From Pontederia crassipes (lineage: Eukaryota; Streptophyta; Magnoliopsida; Commelinales; Pontederiaceae): 64,000 nucleotides of DNA. Where the stretch lies: NCBI GenBank assembly GCA_030549335.1, contig CM060196.1, forward strand, positions 21,348,501-21,412,500, written 5' to 3'. Every line of letters begins with the position of its first letter. The stretch's first letter is position 1. The position numbers and the translations under genes are program-made. Positions 22,691 to 35,156 of this stretch are shown piece after piece. A model generated the notes under the pieces. The model was not told where the DNA came from. It ran no database searches and saw only the letters and a list, made by a program, of their open reading frames with translations.

Positions 22691-25512
22691 TGATAGTGAA
22701 ATTGAGGGGTTGAGTAATAACTTGCTGATTTTGGGGTCAAAAGTCAATTTTTTTTCAATTTTTGTTTCACTCCCTAACTCACTCTCTACTGCAGTGTACA
22801 GGTCAAATGTAGTAACCCTAAATGTCATATTCACAGTGATTTGAAGTCCTAGACTACCTAAAAATAATTTAGACTAATCCTATTTAAAGTGGCAAAAACA
22901 GATTTTTTAAAGGAAGTGAAACAGATTTTTTTTCTTTTAGGAATGCAGAATGATAACTTGTTGTAGATTGCTGAAAAGTTAATTAAACTGAACTGTAAAT
23001 GCTAATCTAGAGTCTAAAAGGGTTTATCTATCAATGAGGAAGGTCCTCCTAGGAGTTGGGGTTCATCTAATTTAATTATGGTTGAAAATGGACAAGTTAT
23101 CATTTTTTAGTCAAATCTGATTCAACTTTCAATATGGCTGTTTTCACAGCTCAATTAGACTAGAACTAAACAATATAGTGTCATATGATTGTTAGCCAAG
23201 TGAAATTAGAAAAGGATCCTCACTGAAAATCAAGTTATCATTAGGTTCAATTCAAGACATTTGCTGATTTTTGCCAATTTCAATAAAATATGAAATGATA
23301 ACTTCAAGGTATGGTCACAAAATAATGAGATCCCTTCAATTAGCTTGGCAGGACTGAAACTTATCCAATAATAGTGATAGTGTTCCTTGGTTTATCTCTA
23401 AACTACAAGAGGACCTTGATTCAATCTCTCGGCTGCAATTAAAAATGAGATCCACACTTCACACTAATTAATTGGAATTAAAATGCATAGAATCATAAGT
23501 TGGGAAATAAAAAATTGTCATTGCTCCATGACTCATCTCTGAATCTCAAGGAAGACCTTAAAACCATCTCTCAATAGTGGATTAAAGTGGGACTTAACAA
23601 TGGACAATCAGATTTCCTGAATTCAGGAAAATCACCAATCAACAATGCATTTAAATTAGGAAAAACCAGAGGTGATTTCAAAATTGAATCATAGGAATGT
23701 CAAAACTTCTTAATCCATTTCTGAATAAGATTGGGACCAATATTCAACCTTTCAGTTGCTCAATAAATCAAATTCCCCAATGACATTCAGATTCAAATAA
23801 CTCAGAAATCTGAAATCAAGAAGTTCAAGAATTCAAAAATTTGAAAATCAACATCAATTACAAATTAAAACCCTAGGAATGTCATTGCATCTTGATCATT
23901 TCTGAACTAGAATGGAACCATAAGATAACCTCTCAGTTGTCAATACAATTGGGGCTCCACAATGACGAAACAGATTCTAATGATTCAGAAATCAAAAAGG
24001 CATTCAGAATTCAGATTTCAGAAAAATCAGATTTCAGATTATCAACTCATTTGAAAATCAGAACTTGGCATTGGTTCTTAATTCATTCCTGAACAAATAT
24101 TAGACCAAATGGTAACTTATCAGTTGCAAATACAAATAGGGTCTTCCAATGATAAGATCAAATCCATAATAGTTCAGATTTCATAAATCAGGAATTCAAA
24201 TGATTCAGTGCAGGAAACTTAAACTTATCCCTAATCCATCCACAATATGTATTAGACTACTACCCTATCCTAAGAGGCATGAGATTTAGCTCCTCATGTT
24301 TATAAGGTTTGATACAAAATATAGTAAAGAACAGAAGGAAGTCATCTGGATTGAAGCTTGTCGAGAGATCTCCTTGCAGCACTTCAGCTCCAACTCCAAA
24401 ACCCTTCTCCAAACCCTTCTTGCTCCTCGACTCCAATGGCAGACCTCCTTCTCTTCCTTCGGGGTTTTCAGCTTATATCTGAACTTTAATCACCTTAGAT
24501 CAGCATCAGATAATTCCATATGCCTTGATTGTGCCATGTGTCTTCTGGTCCCAAAAACATCTGCAGAAGGCACCTTTTTAGACCACCAAATCAGTGATCC
24601 CCTCTACTTTTCCCACCTTTTTGCAATCAGTTTTCTCTACTGCAAAGGATAGAATACCAAGCATCAAAGTCCTCAAATAGTTTATGAACAAATAAGGGTA
24701 GGGAAAGCAACTAGAATCAGCTCAAATGTCAAGTATGATTAAGTGTTGTGCAGAGTTGCAAATCAAGGTTAAAAATGATAAAAATGCCCGGAATGATAAC
24801 TTTGCATAAATCTTAGAAAATGATCAAATATGGATGGTTCAGAGCATTGAAGGCATCAAATGGATTAGAGTGGCAAGTAAGTGAAGTCAGAAATCAAATA
24901 TGAATGAGATTTCATAGGAATGATAACTTGGGTGCTAAAACGATAACTTAGTTATCTTAAAAATGATAACTTGTCATAACTTTTGTTGTGGTTATCCAAA
25001 TGTGATCAAATTTGAACAGCAATGAGTTAACACAATAATATAATGATTGCCTAAGACCTTTTTGCAGAATTGACACATTTGCATGCCGAAATGATAGTTT
25101 TGCCCTTTAACGTTAACTTGGCATTGGAAAAATGATAACTTGTTCAAATGGACTTAATATTTTGCACAAGTTGTGATATGACCATCTAAATATGATTTAT
25201 TCATGATAGTGATGAATTTAGGGCAAGAAAATAATTAGAAATCAGCTCACTCAAAATAATGATAACTTGGCATATAGGAGTGATAACTTGTCCTAAAAAT
25301 GATAACTTAGCATATAATTGAAATGTTTATGAATTTTGGCATTTTAGAATCTTTATGCTCATGGAATTAAGTATAGAATGAGGAAGATCAACTAGTTATC
25401 ACAATCTATGCATTTCAAACATAATTGGCCAAAATTTGGGCAAAACAGGGATTCGATAGGGGTGAAATGTATATAAAATTGGGTAAAATCTATAGTGATC
25501 AGCTAGTGATCA
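22691..25512 (-). repeat. 3' LTR of the inner Athila-like element
   Basis: 2,822 bp, very similar to 29968-32762. Rich in the short motif GATAACTTG/GATAACTT (on the plus strand), with about ten copies, most between 24770 and 25320. A patch at 24296-24652 is the most GC-rich and, like its partner in the other LTR, has an open frame without a recognisable domain. Confidence 0.9.
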
Positions 25513-27264
25513 AACTCTCCCAAGCTTAGCCTTTTGCTTGTCCTCAAGCAAAACATTCAGAAATTAAGGACAACTTGAATTAAAAGTTCACAAATGAAGC
25601 AAAGATCAGCTGAATTGAATCCAATGAGTTTCTCACTTTGCCAACACTTCATTCTTTTCAAAAACTCAATTTCTAGCTAGGGAATCACAGAGGCTAAAGC
25701 AAATTTAAGCCATGGAAGAAGTACTAACAATAACATGTTTGAATCTTAGGAATTGTCAACTTTACTACAAGGTTGAACTACAAATCCCTTCATGAACAGA
25801 TTTTCATTGCTTAAATAGGTTTAACACTTGACCTTTATTCATGAAATGCAAATAAATAGGTTTAGCACCTGATTTTTATTCATGCTTTCTTTAGGAGAGA
25901 TTCCTTTGGAGTTTTGCTCTCCTAAATTTTTTTTTCTTTTTTCATTGAAGAGAGATTCCTTTGGAAGTTTTGCTCTCTTCCTTTTTTCTATGCATGCATG
26001 CAACTTTTTACTTTTCCTTTTTCTCATTTTTCTATCTTGTTCATGAAGTGAATAATAGTTCAAACTCAAGTATAGTTTATATCCCTTTGTTCAAAAAGTC
26101 AAGTTTTCCTATTTAACATGGCAGCAAGAGCCTTGATTCTCTTCTAGACATCTGATATTACTAATTCAATCCATAAGTATCAGCTAGTGTGACCCACAAG
26201 AAGAAAAAATTTTCAGCTGAAAATTGATTCAAGTGCATTTGAATTGAATAGCCAATTAAAGCAACAAGACTAATGGCCAGGCCACTTAGTATTGTAGTGT
26301 ACTATCTATCATATAATGTATTTCACTCATTTTAGAGTCAAAATAAAGGCAAAATTTGAATTGGACTCGATTAGTGATAACTACTGATATTTTGTGATAA
26401 CCGGGTGATAACTAATGATAACTTGCAAAACCTACTAATAATCTAGTGATAAATGATATATGGACATTAAAATCAATTGAAGACATGGTGTAAAGGCTAG
26501 AAAAGCATCAGGTTTCCTCCCCCAAGCTTAGCCTCAACACGGAAAGTTAAGGCAAGGGAGAGGGTTGGGAGGGTATGAAATATATGGAATTTGCATTTGG
26601 TCCCTTCCAATGGGTCTTGCATTTCAATCTAAGTCTTTAGGTGTTCCATTCTTCATGAATTGCATCTAATCCTGCAGAAAAACAAGAGAGATCAGTTGGG
26701 TATTCAATATCAGATTTTTAGATGCACAATTCAACAAGGTAATGGGATTCACTAAATCTGCACTGAAATTCAGCTAATGTGGATTGGGACAACTGATATG
26801 CATGATGATTTAGACATTAATATGATGAATTCAGCATGAGAGAAAAGATTATATCAGTTATCATTGGGATTTCAGTGAGAAGAATAAAAATTAAGGGTAG
26901 GGGTACTCCCTTCTTATCAATTTGTGGATGGATCTGATTCCTCTCTTCTTTATTCTTGCAAAACAGAAAAGCTAAGTGTAAAATGGCTTGGGTTACCTCC
27001 CAAGAAGTGTCTTTCTTTAATGTTTTTGGCTAGACATTTTTTCACTTCTTTATGTCAAGGAAGTTTGAATAGTATGATATGATCAAGTAGAGATCTCAAT
27101 TTGTGGACAGCTTCACTAAACAAGTATGGATCTCTTAATTTGCCAATGATTGACATTTGTTTCTCAGCTTGATTTTTCTCCTCCATTGTAATAGAAATCT
27201 CCTAACTTTTCATCTCTAAAACCCTCATGTATGATATATGAATCCCCTGGACTAAGAAAAAGTT
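25513..27264 (-). other. Non-coding interior of the inner Athila-like element
   Basis: About 1.75 kb between the end of gag-protease and the 3' LTR, where RT, RNase H and integrase would normally lie. Nothing pol-like was seen. It includes a duplicated purine/pyrimidine segment (GAGAGATTCCTTTGGA at about 25894 and 25949) and a short cluster of GATAACT motifs at 26375-26460. Confidence 0.6.
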
Positions 27265-29729
27265 TCAACTCCAAATGGGAGGAAGTGTCCTGAGTTGACT
27301 AGTGTGGGGTTCAACAGTGATAACTTGATACACTTCATTCTGATTTTTTGGATTTCCCACTAATTTTAAAGAATTCAGAGCTGATTGGTATGATTTAGCT
27401 TCTAGGTCCTCTAATTCCTTCAAATGATCAAACATTAGGCACATTTGCAATGGATCTTCAATGGGAATTATGGCAGAAACTTGCTGAACAACTTGATCTA
27501 GCTGCCCCTCCTCAAAATCAGTTTCTTGAAAATTTAGCCTATTAATAACTTGTGCCAAATTAAATTCTATCTTATCCTCTCCAATTTTGAATGTCAATTT
27601 GCCCTCCTTGACATCAATGACAGCTCCAACAATGGCTAAGAAGGGTCTCCCAAGAAGAATGGGGTATTCAAGTTCTCATCCATGTCAAGTACCATAAAAT
27701 CTATTGATATGTAAAATTTGCCAACTTTGAGGGGTATGTCCTCAATGATTTCATGTGGGTACTTGATGGATCTATCTGTCAGCTGTAGAGACATGTTTGT
27801 AGGCTTTAAATCTCCAACTTCAAGCTTCCTACAAAGTGAAAGAGGTATGACACTCATTGATGCACCCAAATCACATATTGCCCTTTGAATCTTTCTATTT
27901 CCAATTTCACAAGGTATGGAGAAGCTTTCTGGATCTTTCAACTTGGGTGGCAATTTGTTTTGAATGATTGCAGAGGCTTCCTCAGTCAAGGTAATAGTTT
28001 CATGCTCCATAATCCTCCTTTTCTTGATTAAGATTTCCTTCAAAAACTTTGTATAGGAGGGCATCTCCTGAATTGCCTCCACAAATGGTACATTAATATT
28101 TAACTTCTTCAGGATTTCAATGAACCTTTCATATTGCTGATCCTGTCTTGCCTTGATTAATCTTTGAAGGAAAGGTACCCTATCAAAGTCCCTGGTCCTG
28201 ACTTCATTTTGAGGGCCTTTGTTCTGATTTTCTCCCACAAGTTCAGCTGATTCTTCAGCAGCTTTGGACTTTGAATTCACGTGGACTAGATTGTCCTCTA
28301 CTTTCTTCATTGGTTCTTCAACAATCTTCCCACTTCTGAGCTGGACAGCATGGACTTATTCCTTGAGGTTCAATTCTGGTTGTCCAGGAAAGAATATAGG
28401 AGGGGGTCTTGCTGAAGTGCTAGCCTACTGAGCAAGTTAACTTTCAAGCATCTTGTGATTGGCACTCATGGTTTCCAATCTAGAATTGATTTTCAATATT
28501 TTCTCTCCTTGGCTGTCCTACTTCTTCAAGATTTGTTGTAGCATCTCCTTCATTTCAGTTTGGAATTGGGAGGCCTGACTTTGAGGAGGCTGCTCATAGG
28601 GGTCCTTTGTATTGGAACATTTGAGAGTTGAGTTGCATATGGAGGTGGCTGGTTTCTTGGCAATTTGGGCTGCCAACTGGAATTTTGCATGGATGGCCCT
28701 TGAAAATGGTTGGCCTTGTAGAAAAGGTAAGGATGATTTCTATTTTCTGGAGTGTAAAACTCAGCAGGGGGTTTAACTCCATAATTTCCTACTGCATTAA
28801 CTTGGTCTATACTTTGCTCATGTTGCTGCATTATAAGGTTGCAAGTTTTAGTGATATGGCCCTGATTTCCACACACATCACAGCTTAATTCAACATTTGA
28901 AGATTTTCCCACATTAGTTGACAAATTCAGCTTCTCCAATGCCCTTTGCAAGCCTTGTTCAATCTGGACAGCAATGTTGTTGACTTGATTCTCATTGGAT
29001 GGCCTCCTTGTCCTGTCATGTGTAAAGAAATGATGGTTCTTGGCCATGTTCTCAATCAATTGATAAGCTTCATCAATATTTCTTGATGCAAATATTCCTT
29101 CAGTAGCTATATCTAATGCAACCTTGCTGGGGTAATTCAATCCTTTGTGAAAATGGTTGACAAGTTGTCATTTCTCAAAGTCATGATGTGGACATGCCCT
29201 CAGCAAGCCTTGGAGTCTTTGTCATGCATCACATATATTCTCGATCCAATTAGTAGAACCTCACAATCTGATCTCTATAGTTATCAGTTTCGCTAGGTGG
29301 AAAGAATTCAGTTAGAAACAAATGAATAATAAATTCCCAAGTAGCCATCTCTTCTGGTTTAAGGGTCTTGTACCATATTTTTACCTTGTCTTTGAGTGAG
29401 AATGGGAATAGTCTCATGTAGACAGCATCCATTGGTGTATTGTTGAAGTGGACAGTGCTACAAATCTTCTTGAAGTTGTCCAAGTGTGAGGCTAGATTTT
29501 CATTCCCTAAACCAGAAAATTCATATTGTCTTATCATTGTCACCAAGGTTGGATTTACTTTAAAGTTTGCAGTTGGTGCTAGGGCTCCATCTTCTGGTTG
29601 ATTCCTGACATTGCTAAGTGAGTAGCAATCCTTCAAAGTCCTTGGTGCAGCCATACTGCCTTGCTCCTCTTCCTCTTCTTCAAAAATTCTTCTTCTTGTT
29701 TCTAGCCTTTGTAATCTCCTCCTTCTCAA
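27265..29729 (-). pseudogene. Athila-type gag-protease of the inner element, minus strand, with breaks
   Basis: 29729-29250: gag core (FSGLGNENLASHLDNFKKIC, then LFPFSLKDKVKIWY and FFPPSETDNYRDQI), ending in a stop. 29140-28550: rest of gag with a CCHC knuckle (CDVCGNQGHITKTC). 28310-27636: protease with active-site CDLGASMSVIPLS and FFLGDPS. 27597-27265: a further acidic segment. Separate frames imply at least three breaks. Gag would form particles and protease would process them. That part survives best, consistent with a parasite supplying its own capsid and borrowing pol. Confidence 0.88.
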
Positions 29730-29967
29730 GAACCTTTTTTCAGGCTCAGGATCTGATTGATAATAGTCCTCTTAATTATCCAAATCCTTCATAAATGAAT
29801 TCAAAAGTATCAAATTGACAAAAGAAAGAAAACTAGACAAAAATTGAAAATTGGGAATGATAACTTGCAAAAACTGAAAATTGACCTAACAAATGGATTA
29901 AAAACTAATCTAAATTATCTAAGTTAGTCTAATTGACCTCAAATCTCCGACAACGGCGCCAAAAACT

Positions 29968-32762
29968 TGATAGTGAAATTGAGGGGTTGAGTAATAACTT
30001 GCTGATTTTTGGGTCAAAAGTCTTTTTTTTTCAATTTTTGTTTCAACACCCTAACTCACTCTCTACTGCAGTGCACAGGTCAATTGTAGTAACCATAAAT
30101 GTTGTATCCACAGTGATTTGAAGTTCTAAACTACCTAAAAACAATTTAGACTAATCCTATTTAAAGTGGCAAAAACAAATTTTTTAAAGGAAGTGAAAAC
30201 AGATTTTTTTTTTCTTTTAAGAATGCAGAATGATAACTTATTGTAGATTATTGAAAAGTTAAGTAAACTAGATTGTAAATGCTAATCTAGAGTATAAAAG
30301 GATTTATCTATTAATGAGGAATGTCGTCCTAGAAGTTGGAGTTCAACTAATTTAATTATGGATGGAAATGGACAAGTTATCATTTTTTAGTCAAATCTGA
30401 TTCAACTTTCAATATGGCTGTTTTCACAGCTCAATTAGACTAGAATTAAATAATATATTGTCATATAATTGTTAGCCAAGTTGAATTAGAAAAGGATCCT
30501 CACTGAAAATCAAGTTATCATTAGGTTCAATTCAAGACACTTGCTTATTTTTGACAATTTCAATAAAATCTGAAATGATAACTTCAAGGTATGGTATCAA
30601 AATAATAAGATCGCTTCAATTAGGTTGGCAGGACTGAAACTTATCCAATAATAGTGCTAGCGTTCCTTAGTTTATCTCTAAACTACAAGAGGACCTTGAT
30701 TCAACCTCTCGGCTGCAATTAAAAATGAGATCCACACTTCACACTAATTAATTGGAATTAAAATGCATAGAATCACAAGTTGGGAAATAAAAAATTGTCA
30801 TTGCTCCTTGACTCATCTCTGAATCTCAAGGAAGAACTTAAAACCATCTCTCAATGGTGGATTAAAGTGGGGCTTAACAATGGACCAGGAAAATCAGCAA
30901 TCAACAATGCACTTAAATAAGGAAAAACCAGAGGTGATTTTAGAATTGAATCATAGGAATGTCAAAGCTTCTTAATTCATTTCTGAACAAGATTGGGACC
31001 AATATTCAACCTTTCAGTTGCTCAATAAATCAAATTCCCCAATGACATTCAGATTCAAATAACTCAGAAATCTGAAATCAAGAAGTTCAGGAATTCAGAA
31101 ATTTGAAAAGCAGCATCAATTACAAATTAGAACCCTAGGAATGTAATTGCATCTTGATCATTTCTGAACTAGAATGGAACCATAAGATAATCTCTCAGTT
31201 GCCAACACAATTGGGGCTCCACAATGACAAAACAGATTCTAATGATTCAGAAATCAGAAAGGCATTCAGAATTCAGATTTTAGATTATCAACTCATTTGA
31301 AAATCAGAACTTGGCATTGGTTCTTAATTCATTCCTGAACAAAAATTAGACCAAATGATAACTTCTCAGTTGCAAATACAAATAGGGTCTTCCAATGACA
31401 AGATCAAATCCATAATAGTTCAGATTTCAGAAATCAGGAATTCAAATGATTCAGTGCAGGAAACTTAAACTTATCCCTAATCCATCCACAATATGTATTA
31501 GACTACTACCCTATCCTAAGAGGCATGAGATTTAGCTCCTCATGTTTATAAGGTTTGATACAAAATATAGTAAAGAACAGAAGGAAGTCATCTGGATTGA
31601 AGCTTGTCGAGAGATCTCCTTGCAGCACTTCAGCTCCAACTCCAAAACCCTTCTCCAAACCCTTCTTGCTCCTCGACTCCAATGGCAGACCTCCTTCTCT
31701 TCCTTCAGGGTTTCAGCTTATATCTGACCTTTAATCACCCTTAGATCAGCATCAGATAATTCCATATGCCTTGATTGTGCCATGTGTCTTCTGGTCCCAA
31801 AAACAGCTGCAGAAGGCACCTTTTTAGACCACCAAATCAGTGGTCCCCCCTACTTTTTCCACCTTTTTGCAATCAGTTTTCTCTGCTGCAAAGGATAGAA
31901 CACCGAGCATCAAAGTCCTCAAATAGTTTATGAACAAATAAGGGTAGGGAAAGCAACTAGAATCAGCTCAAATGTCAAGTATGATTAAGTGTTGTGCAGA
32001 GTTGTAAATCAAGGTTAAAAATGATAACTTATAAATGCCCGGAATGATAACTTTGCATAAATCTTAGAAAATGATCAAATATGGATGGTTCAGAGCATTG
32101 AAGGCATCAAATGGATTAGAGTGGCAAATGAGTGAAGTCAGAAATAGGAATGAGATTTCATATGAATGATAACTTGGGTGCTAAAACGATAACTTAGTTA
32201 TCTTAAAAATGATAACTTGTCATAACTTTTATTGTGGTTATCCAAATGTGATCAAATTTGAACAGCAATGAGTTAACACAATAATATAATGATTGCCTAA
32301 GACCTTTTTGCAGAATTGACACCTTTGCATGCCGAAATGATAGTTTTGCCCTTTAACGATAACTTGGCATTGGAAAAATGATAACTTGTTCAAATGGACT
32401 TAAAATTTTGGACAAGTTGAGATATGACCATCCAAATATGATTTATTCATGATAGTGATGAATTTAGGACAAGAAAATCATTAGAAATCAGCTCACTCAA
32501 AATAATGATAACTTGACATATAGGAGTGATAACTTGTCCCAAAAATGATAACTTGGCATAAAATTGAAATATTTATGGATTTTGACATTTCAGAACCTCT
32601 ATACACATGGAATTAAGTATAGAATGAGGAAGATCAACTAGTTATTACAATCTATGCATTTCAAACATAATTGGCCAAAAGTTGAGCAAAATAGGGATTC
32701 GATATGAGTAAAATGCATCATCTAAAATGGGATAAAAACCTATAGTGATCAGCTAATGATCA
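29968..32762 (-). repeat. 5' LTR of the inner Athila-like element
   Basis: 2,795 bp, partner of 22691-25512 with scattered substitutions and small indels (for example the stretch missing near 30885 and an extra GATAACTT near 32020). Carries the same GATAACTT-rich region at about 32020-32570. Confidence 0.9.
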
Positions 32763-32858
32763 TTGGTATATTAAAAGGTTGGTAGGAAAGCAAGATGAAG
32801 ATTACTCCTATCTTGAACATTGCTTGAGGACAAGCAAAAAGTTAAGTTTGGAAGAATT

Positions 32859-33695
32859 TGATCACCTCTTTTATGTACTCATAATTATTGTAATTAAATC
32901 CACGAATTTACATTAAAGTTGAGCATATTTAAATATTTTTATCATTTTTAATGGAGAATTTGAATGAGTAAAAGAGAAGACTAACTACTTTTCAAAATTT
33001 AAATTTTGAGCAGGGATGAAACAAAAAGGAGCAGAGAGGAAGCCGGAAGAGGAAGAGGCTGAAGGGAAAGGGAGGAAGACGAGAGCTTTGAAGAATGAAG
33101 ATGAACTAAAGAAGATTCTTGATTTCCTTGTGATGAAACTTTGTTGATGCTGACTTTTATTCCGACTTTTTAATGTTGCGAATTTGACTCATTTTATATT
33201 TATGTGATGCATGGCTGTTTAGAATTTATGCTCAATTTCAATTAAATTGAGAGATCAATTATTTTTTTATTTAATTAATTTCATCCGAGAGGAGAAATTA
33301 GTTACATTACCTGCTATGTCTCTAATTATTGCTGGTTTACTGTTCATTTAAAGATCGAGAGATTTACTATCGTGGCTGTTATGAGGTGAGAATCCTTAAC
33401 AGTCGTAGGAGGTGTCAACTGTATTGTGATCACTTGATTAAGATTAAAAGAATGAATTGTAGGAGATCGAGAGATCGAACTCTTCTTCTGATTAAGGATG
33501 AGAACTTTATTAATCAGTAATCTTAATTTAGTGATTAACATCTATTCTCTTCTTGATCTAAGAGATAGAGTGCATTTATAGAGTCAATAAGTTGAACACG
33601 ACATTAACAATAACATCAATGATTTCAATTACAAGGAATCTCTTCCATCACTCCTTCATTTTTCTTACTTCCCTTTGTTATTCCTAATCTTTGTT
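32859..33695 (+). repeat. Truncated 3' LTR of the outer Athila-like element
   Basis: Aligns with 17513-18361 (TGATCACCTC start, CCTAATCTTTGTT end). It is preceded by AAGTTTGGAAGAATT, a polypurine-like tract. The LTR stops abruptly at 33695 and CDC20 coding sequence follows with no target duplication, so a deletion joined them. Confidence 0.85.
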
Positions 33696-34922
33696 GACCC
33701 CGGGGCGACCGCTTCATCCTCGTACGCCTTCTCGGCTCCGCCCCTTCCTTGTCTATCACCAAGAAGCCTCTGGCGGACGATGACGAAGCAAACCCCTCAA
33801 AGATCGCTTACAGGAGGGCCCTTGCCGACGCCGTTCTGCGCGATCGCGTCCTCACCTCCAGGACTCGTCCCGCTGCGCGCCCAGGGCCGCTGGACGAGGA
33901 GCTACTGCCAGTGCCCCTGCCGAAGCAGCAGAGGATGACGAAGAGGAGATGGCGCGTTCCTAAAGTGCCGTCCAGGATTCTTGACATCCCCGACATGCTG
34001 GACCACTTCCACCTCAACCTGCTCGACTGGGGCAGTGCCAATGTGCTCGCCGTGGCCCTGTACGACACTGTCAACCTCTGGGACGATTCCAAGAAATCCG
34101 CCTCGGTGCTCGGCTCCGCTGATTCTTTCGCCTCTCCCGTCACCAGTCTCGCCTGGGCTCCCGACGGGCGCCGTATTGCTGTCGGCCTTGACTCGTCCGA
34201 GCTCCAGCTGTGGAACTCGGAAAACTCCGGTGACCTTCTCAGATCCTTGTCCGACGTGCACGGTGGCTGCCGAGTCACCTCGCTCGCCTGGAAGGACGAT
34301 AACATTCTAGCTACGAGCGGAATAGAAGGAGGCGTACTCCTCCATGATCTCCGGCTGGAGTCCTCGGTCGTGCAAACTTTCCACGGCCACAGAGGAGAGG
34401 TCTGCGCCCTCAAGTGGTCTGGTTCGGGCCAGCATCTAGCGGGAGGAGGTGATGAGGACCTGCTTATATGGGACGCCTCCATGGCCGCTTCGCCTGGCCA
34501 ACGGACCCCATGGCTGTACAGGATGTACGATCACACATCGACCGTCAAAGCCATTGCCTGGTGTCCTTTCCAGAGTGACCTTCTTGCGTCGGGCGGCGGG
34601 GGCGGAGACGATTGCTGCATCAAGTTCTGGAATACAGCCACCGGACGCCTTCTGAATTCTGTGGACACTGGTTCTGAGGTTTGCTCGGAGTAGGCATGAG
34701 CGCCAACTGATCAGCTCTCACGGAGGCCCTCGCAACCAACTGACTGTCTGGAAGTACCCTTCTATGGCTAAGGGTGGCGAGCTCATAGGGCACAGACATC
34801 GTGCTCTGTTCACAGCCCAAAGCCCCGATGGGTACACTGTGGTTTCTGCTGCTCCTGATGAAACTTTAATGTTTTGGCAATTTTCTAGAGATTCTGAGAT
34901 GCCTCCCAAGTGTTTGGATTGA
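33696..34922 (+). pseudogene. CDC20: CDC20 pseudogene, 3' fragment (codon 70 onward)
   Basis: Near-identical to codons 70-485 of the CDC20 gene at 57813-59300. The retained WD40 part includes LDIPDMLDHFHLNLLDWGSA, GHRGEVCALKWSGSG and CPFQSDLLASGGGG. Lesions: codons 6-69 are missing at the retroelement junction; one base is lost in the first codons after 33696; eight bases (equivalent to CTTACAGT) are missing between 34686 and 34687, creating a stop at once; and a MITE at 34914 replaces the C-terminal tail, so the terminal Ile-Arg needed for APC/C docking is lost. The longest remaining open stretch is 33749-34693 (314 codons). It has no promoter of its own; the only upstream promoter-like sequence is the truncated LTR. 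Confidence 0.93.
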
Positions 34923-35156
34923 GGTGAACGAGGGTAAAGTGGGGGAGGGGAAGGGAAAAAAAAATTTCTCCTTATTTGAATAAAATTTTAAAAGAGGGGA
35001 ATGAAAAGAAAAATTCATTTTTTCCTCTCCATTCCCCTCCTTTTGTACTATTTTGTTTCAACCTCAAATTGGGGTGTAAAAGTTTCCTTCCCTTCTCTCT
35101 CATTTTCTTTCTTCTCATTCTCTTCTCTTCCCCTTAATGAGTGTTCATCCAAACAT
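34914..35156 (+). mobile_element. Foldback MITE (about 243 bp) in the 3' end of the CDC20 pseudogene
   Basis: Absent at the equivalent point of the intact copy, where CCCAAG runs straight on toward TAAGTCAACG. Ends are inverted: TTTGGATTGAGGTGAAC on the left, GTTCATCCAAA on the right. The left half is purine rich and the right half pyrimidine rich, so it can fold on itself. AGTGT occurs on both sides (34909-34913, 35157-35161) and may be the target duplication. Superfamily not determined. Confidence 0.7.

Larger units (their letters stand above)
22691..32762 (-). mobile_element. Complete Athila-like element with gag-protease only, minus strand
   Basis: 10,072 bp with two 2.8-kb LTRs (22691-25512 and 29968-32762) and the 5-bp target duplication TTGGT (22686-22690, 32763-32767). 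On the minus strand the LTR begins TGATCACTAG and ends CACTATCA. A tRNA-Asp-type primer-binding site (TGGCGCCGTTGTCGG) lies at about 29945-29960 and the purine tract AAGCTTGGGAGAGT beside 25513. The interior encodes gag and protease and then nothing pol-like, so it is non-autonomous. It is inserted in the outer Athila-like element in opposite orientation. Confidence 0.93.
17513..33695 (+). mobile_element. Athila/Tat-like gypsy element, internally deleted, 3' LTR truncated
   Basis: 5' LTR from 17513 and 3' LTR 32859-33695 start identically (TGATCACCTC). The interior holds RNase H, integrase and an ATHILA ORF-1-like region. Primer-binding site, gag, protease and RT are missing: LTR-like DNA runs almost directly into RNase H near 18571. 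A second Athila-like element (22691-32762) sits near its 3' end. The 3' LTR stops where CDC20 codon 70 begins, so no target duplication can be checked. Confidence 0.8.

Noticed and set aside
24296-24652. 118-codon frame in the Athila-like LTR as a host gene
   Set aside because: It is repeated at the same place in the partner LTR (shortened there by a frameshift), so it belongs to the element; no domain recognised.
17513-33695. Endogenous pararetrovirus or retrovirus
   Set aside because: Domain order, LTR ends and primer-binding sites fit Athila/Tat LTR retrotransposons; no movement protein or coat protein of a plant virus seen.
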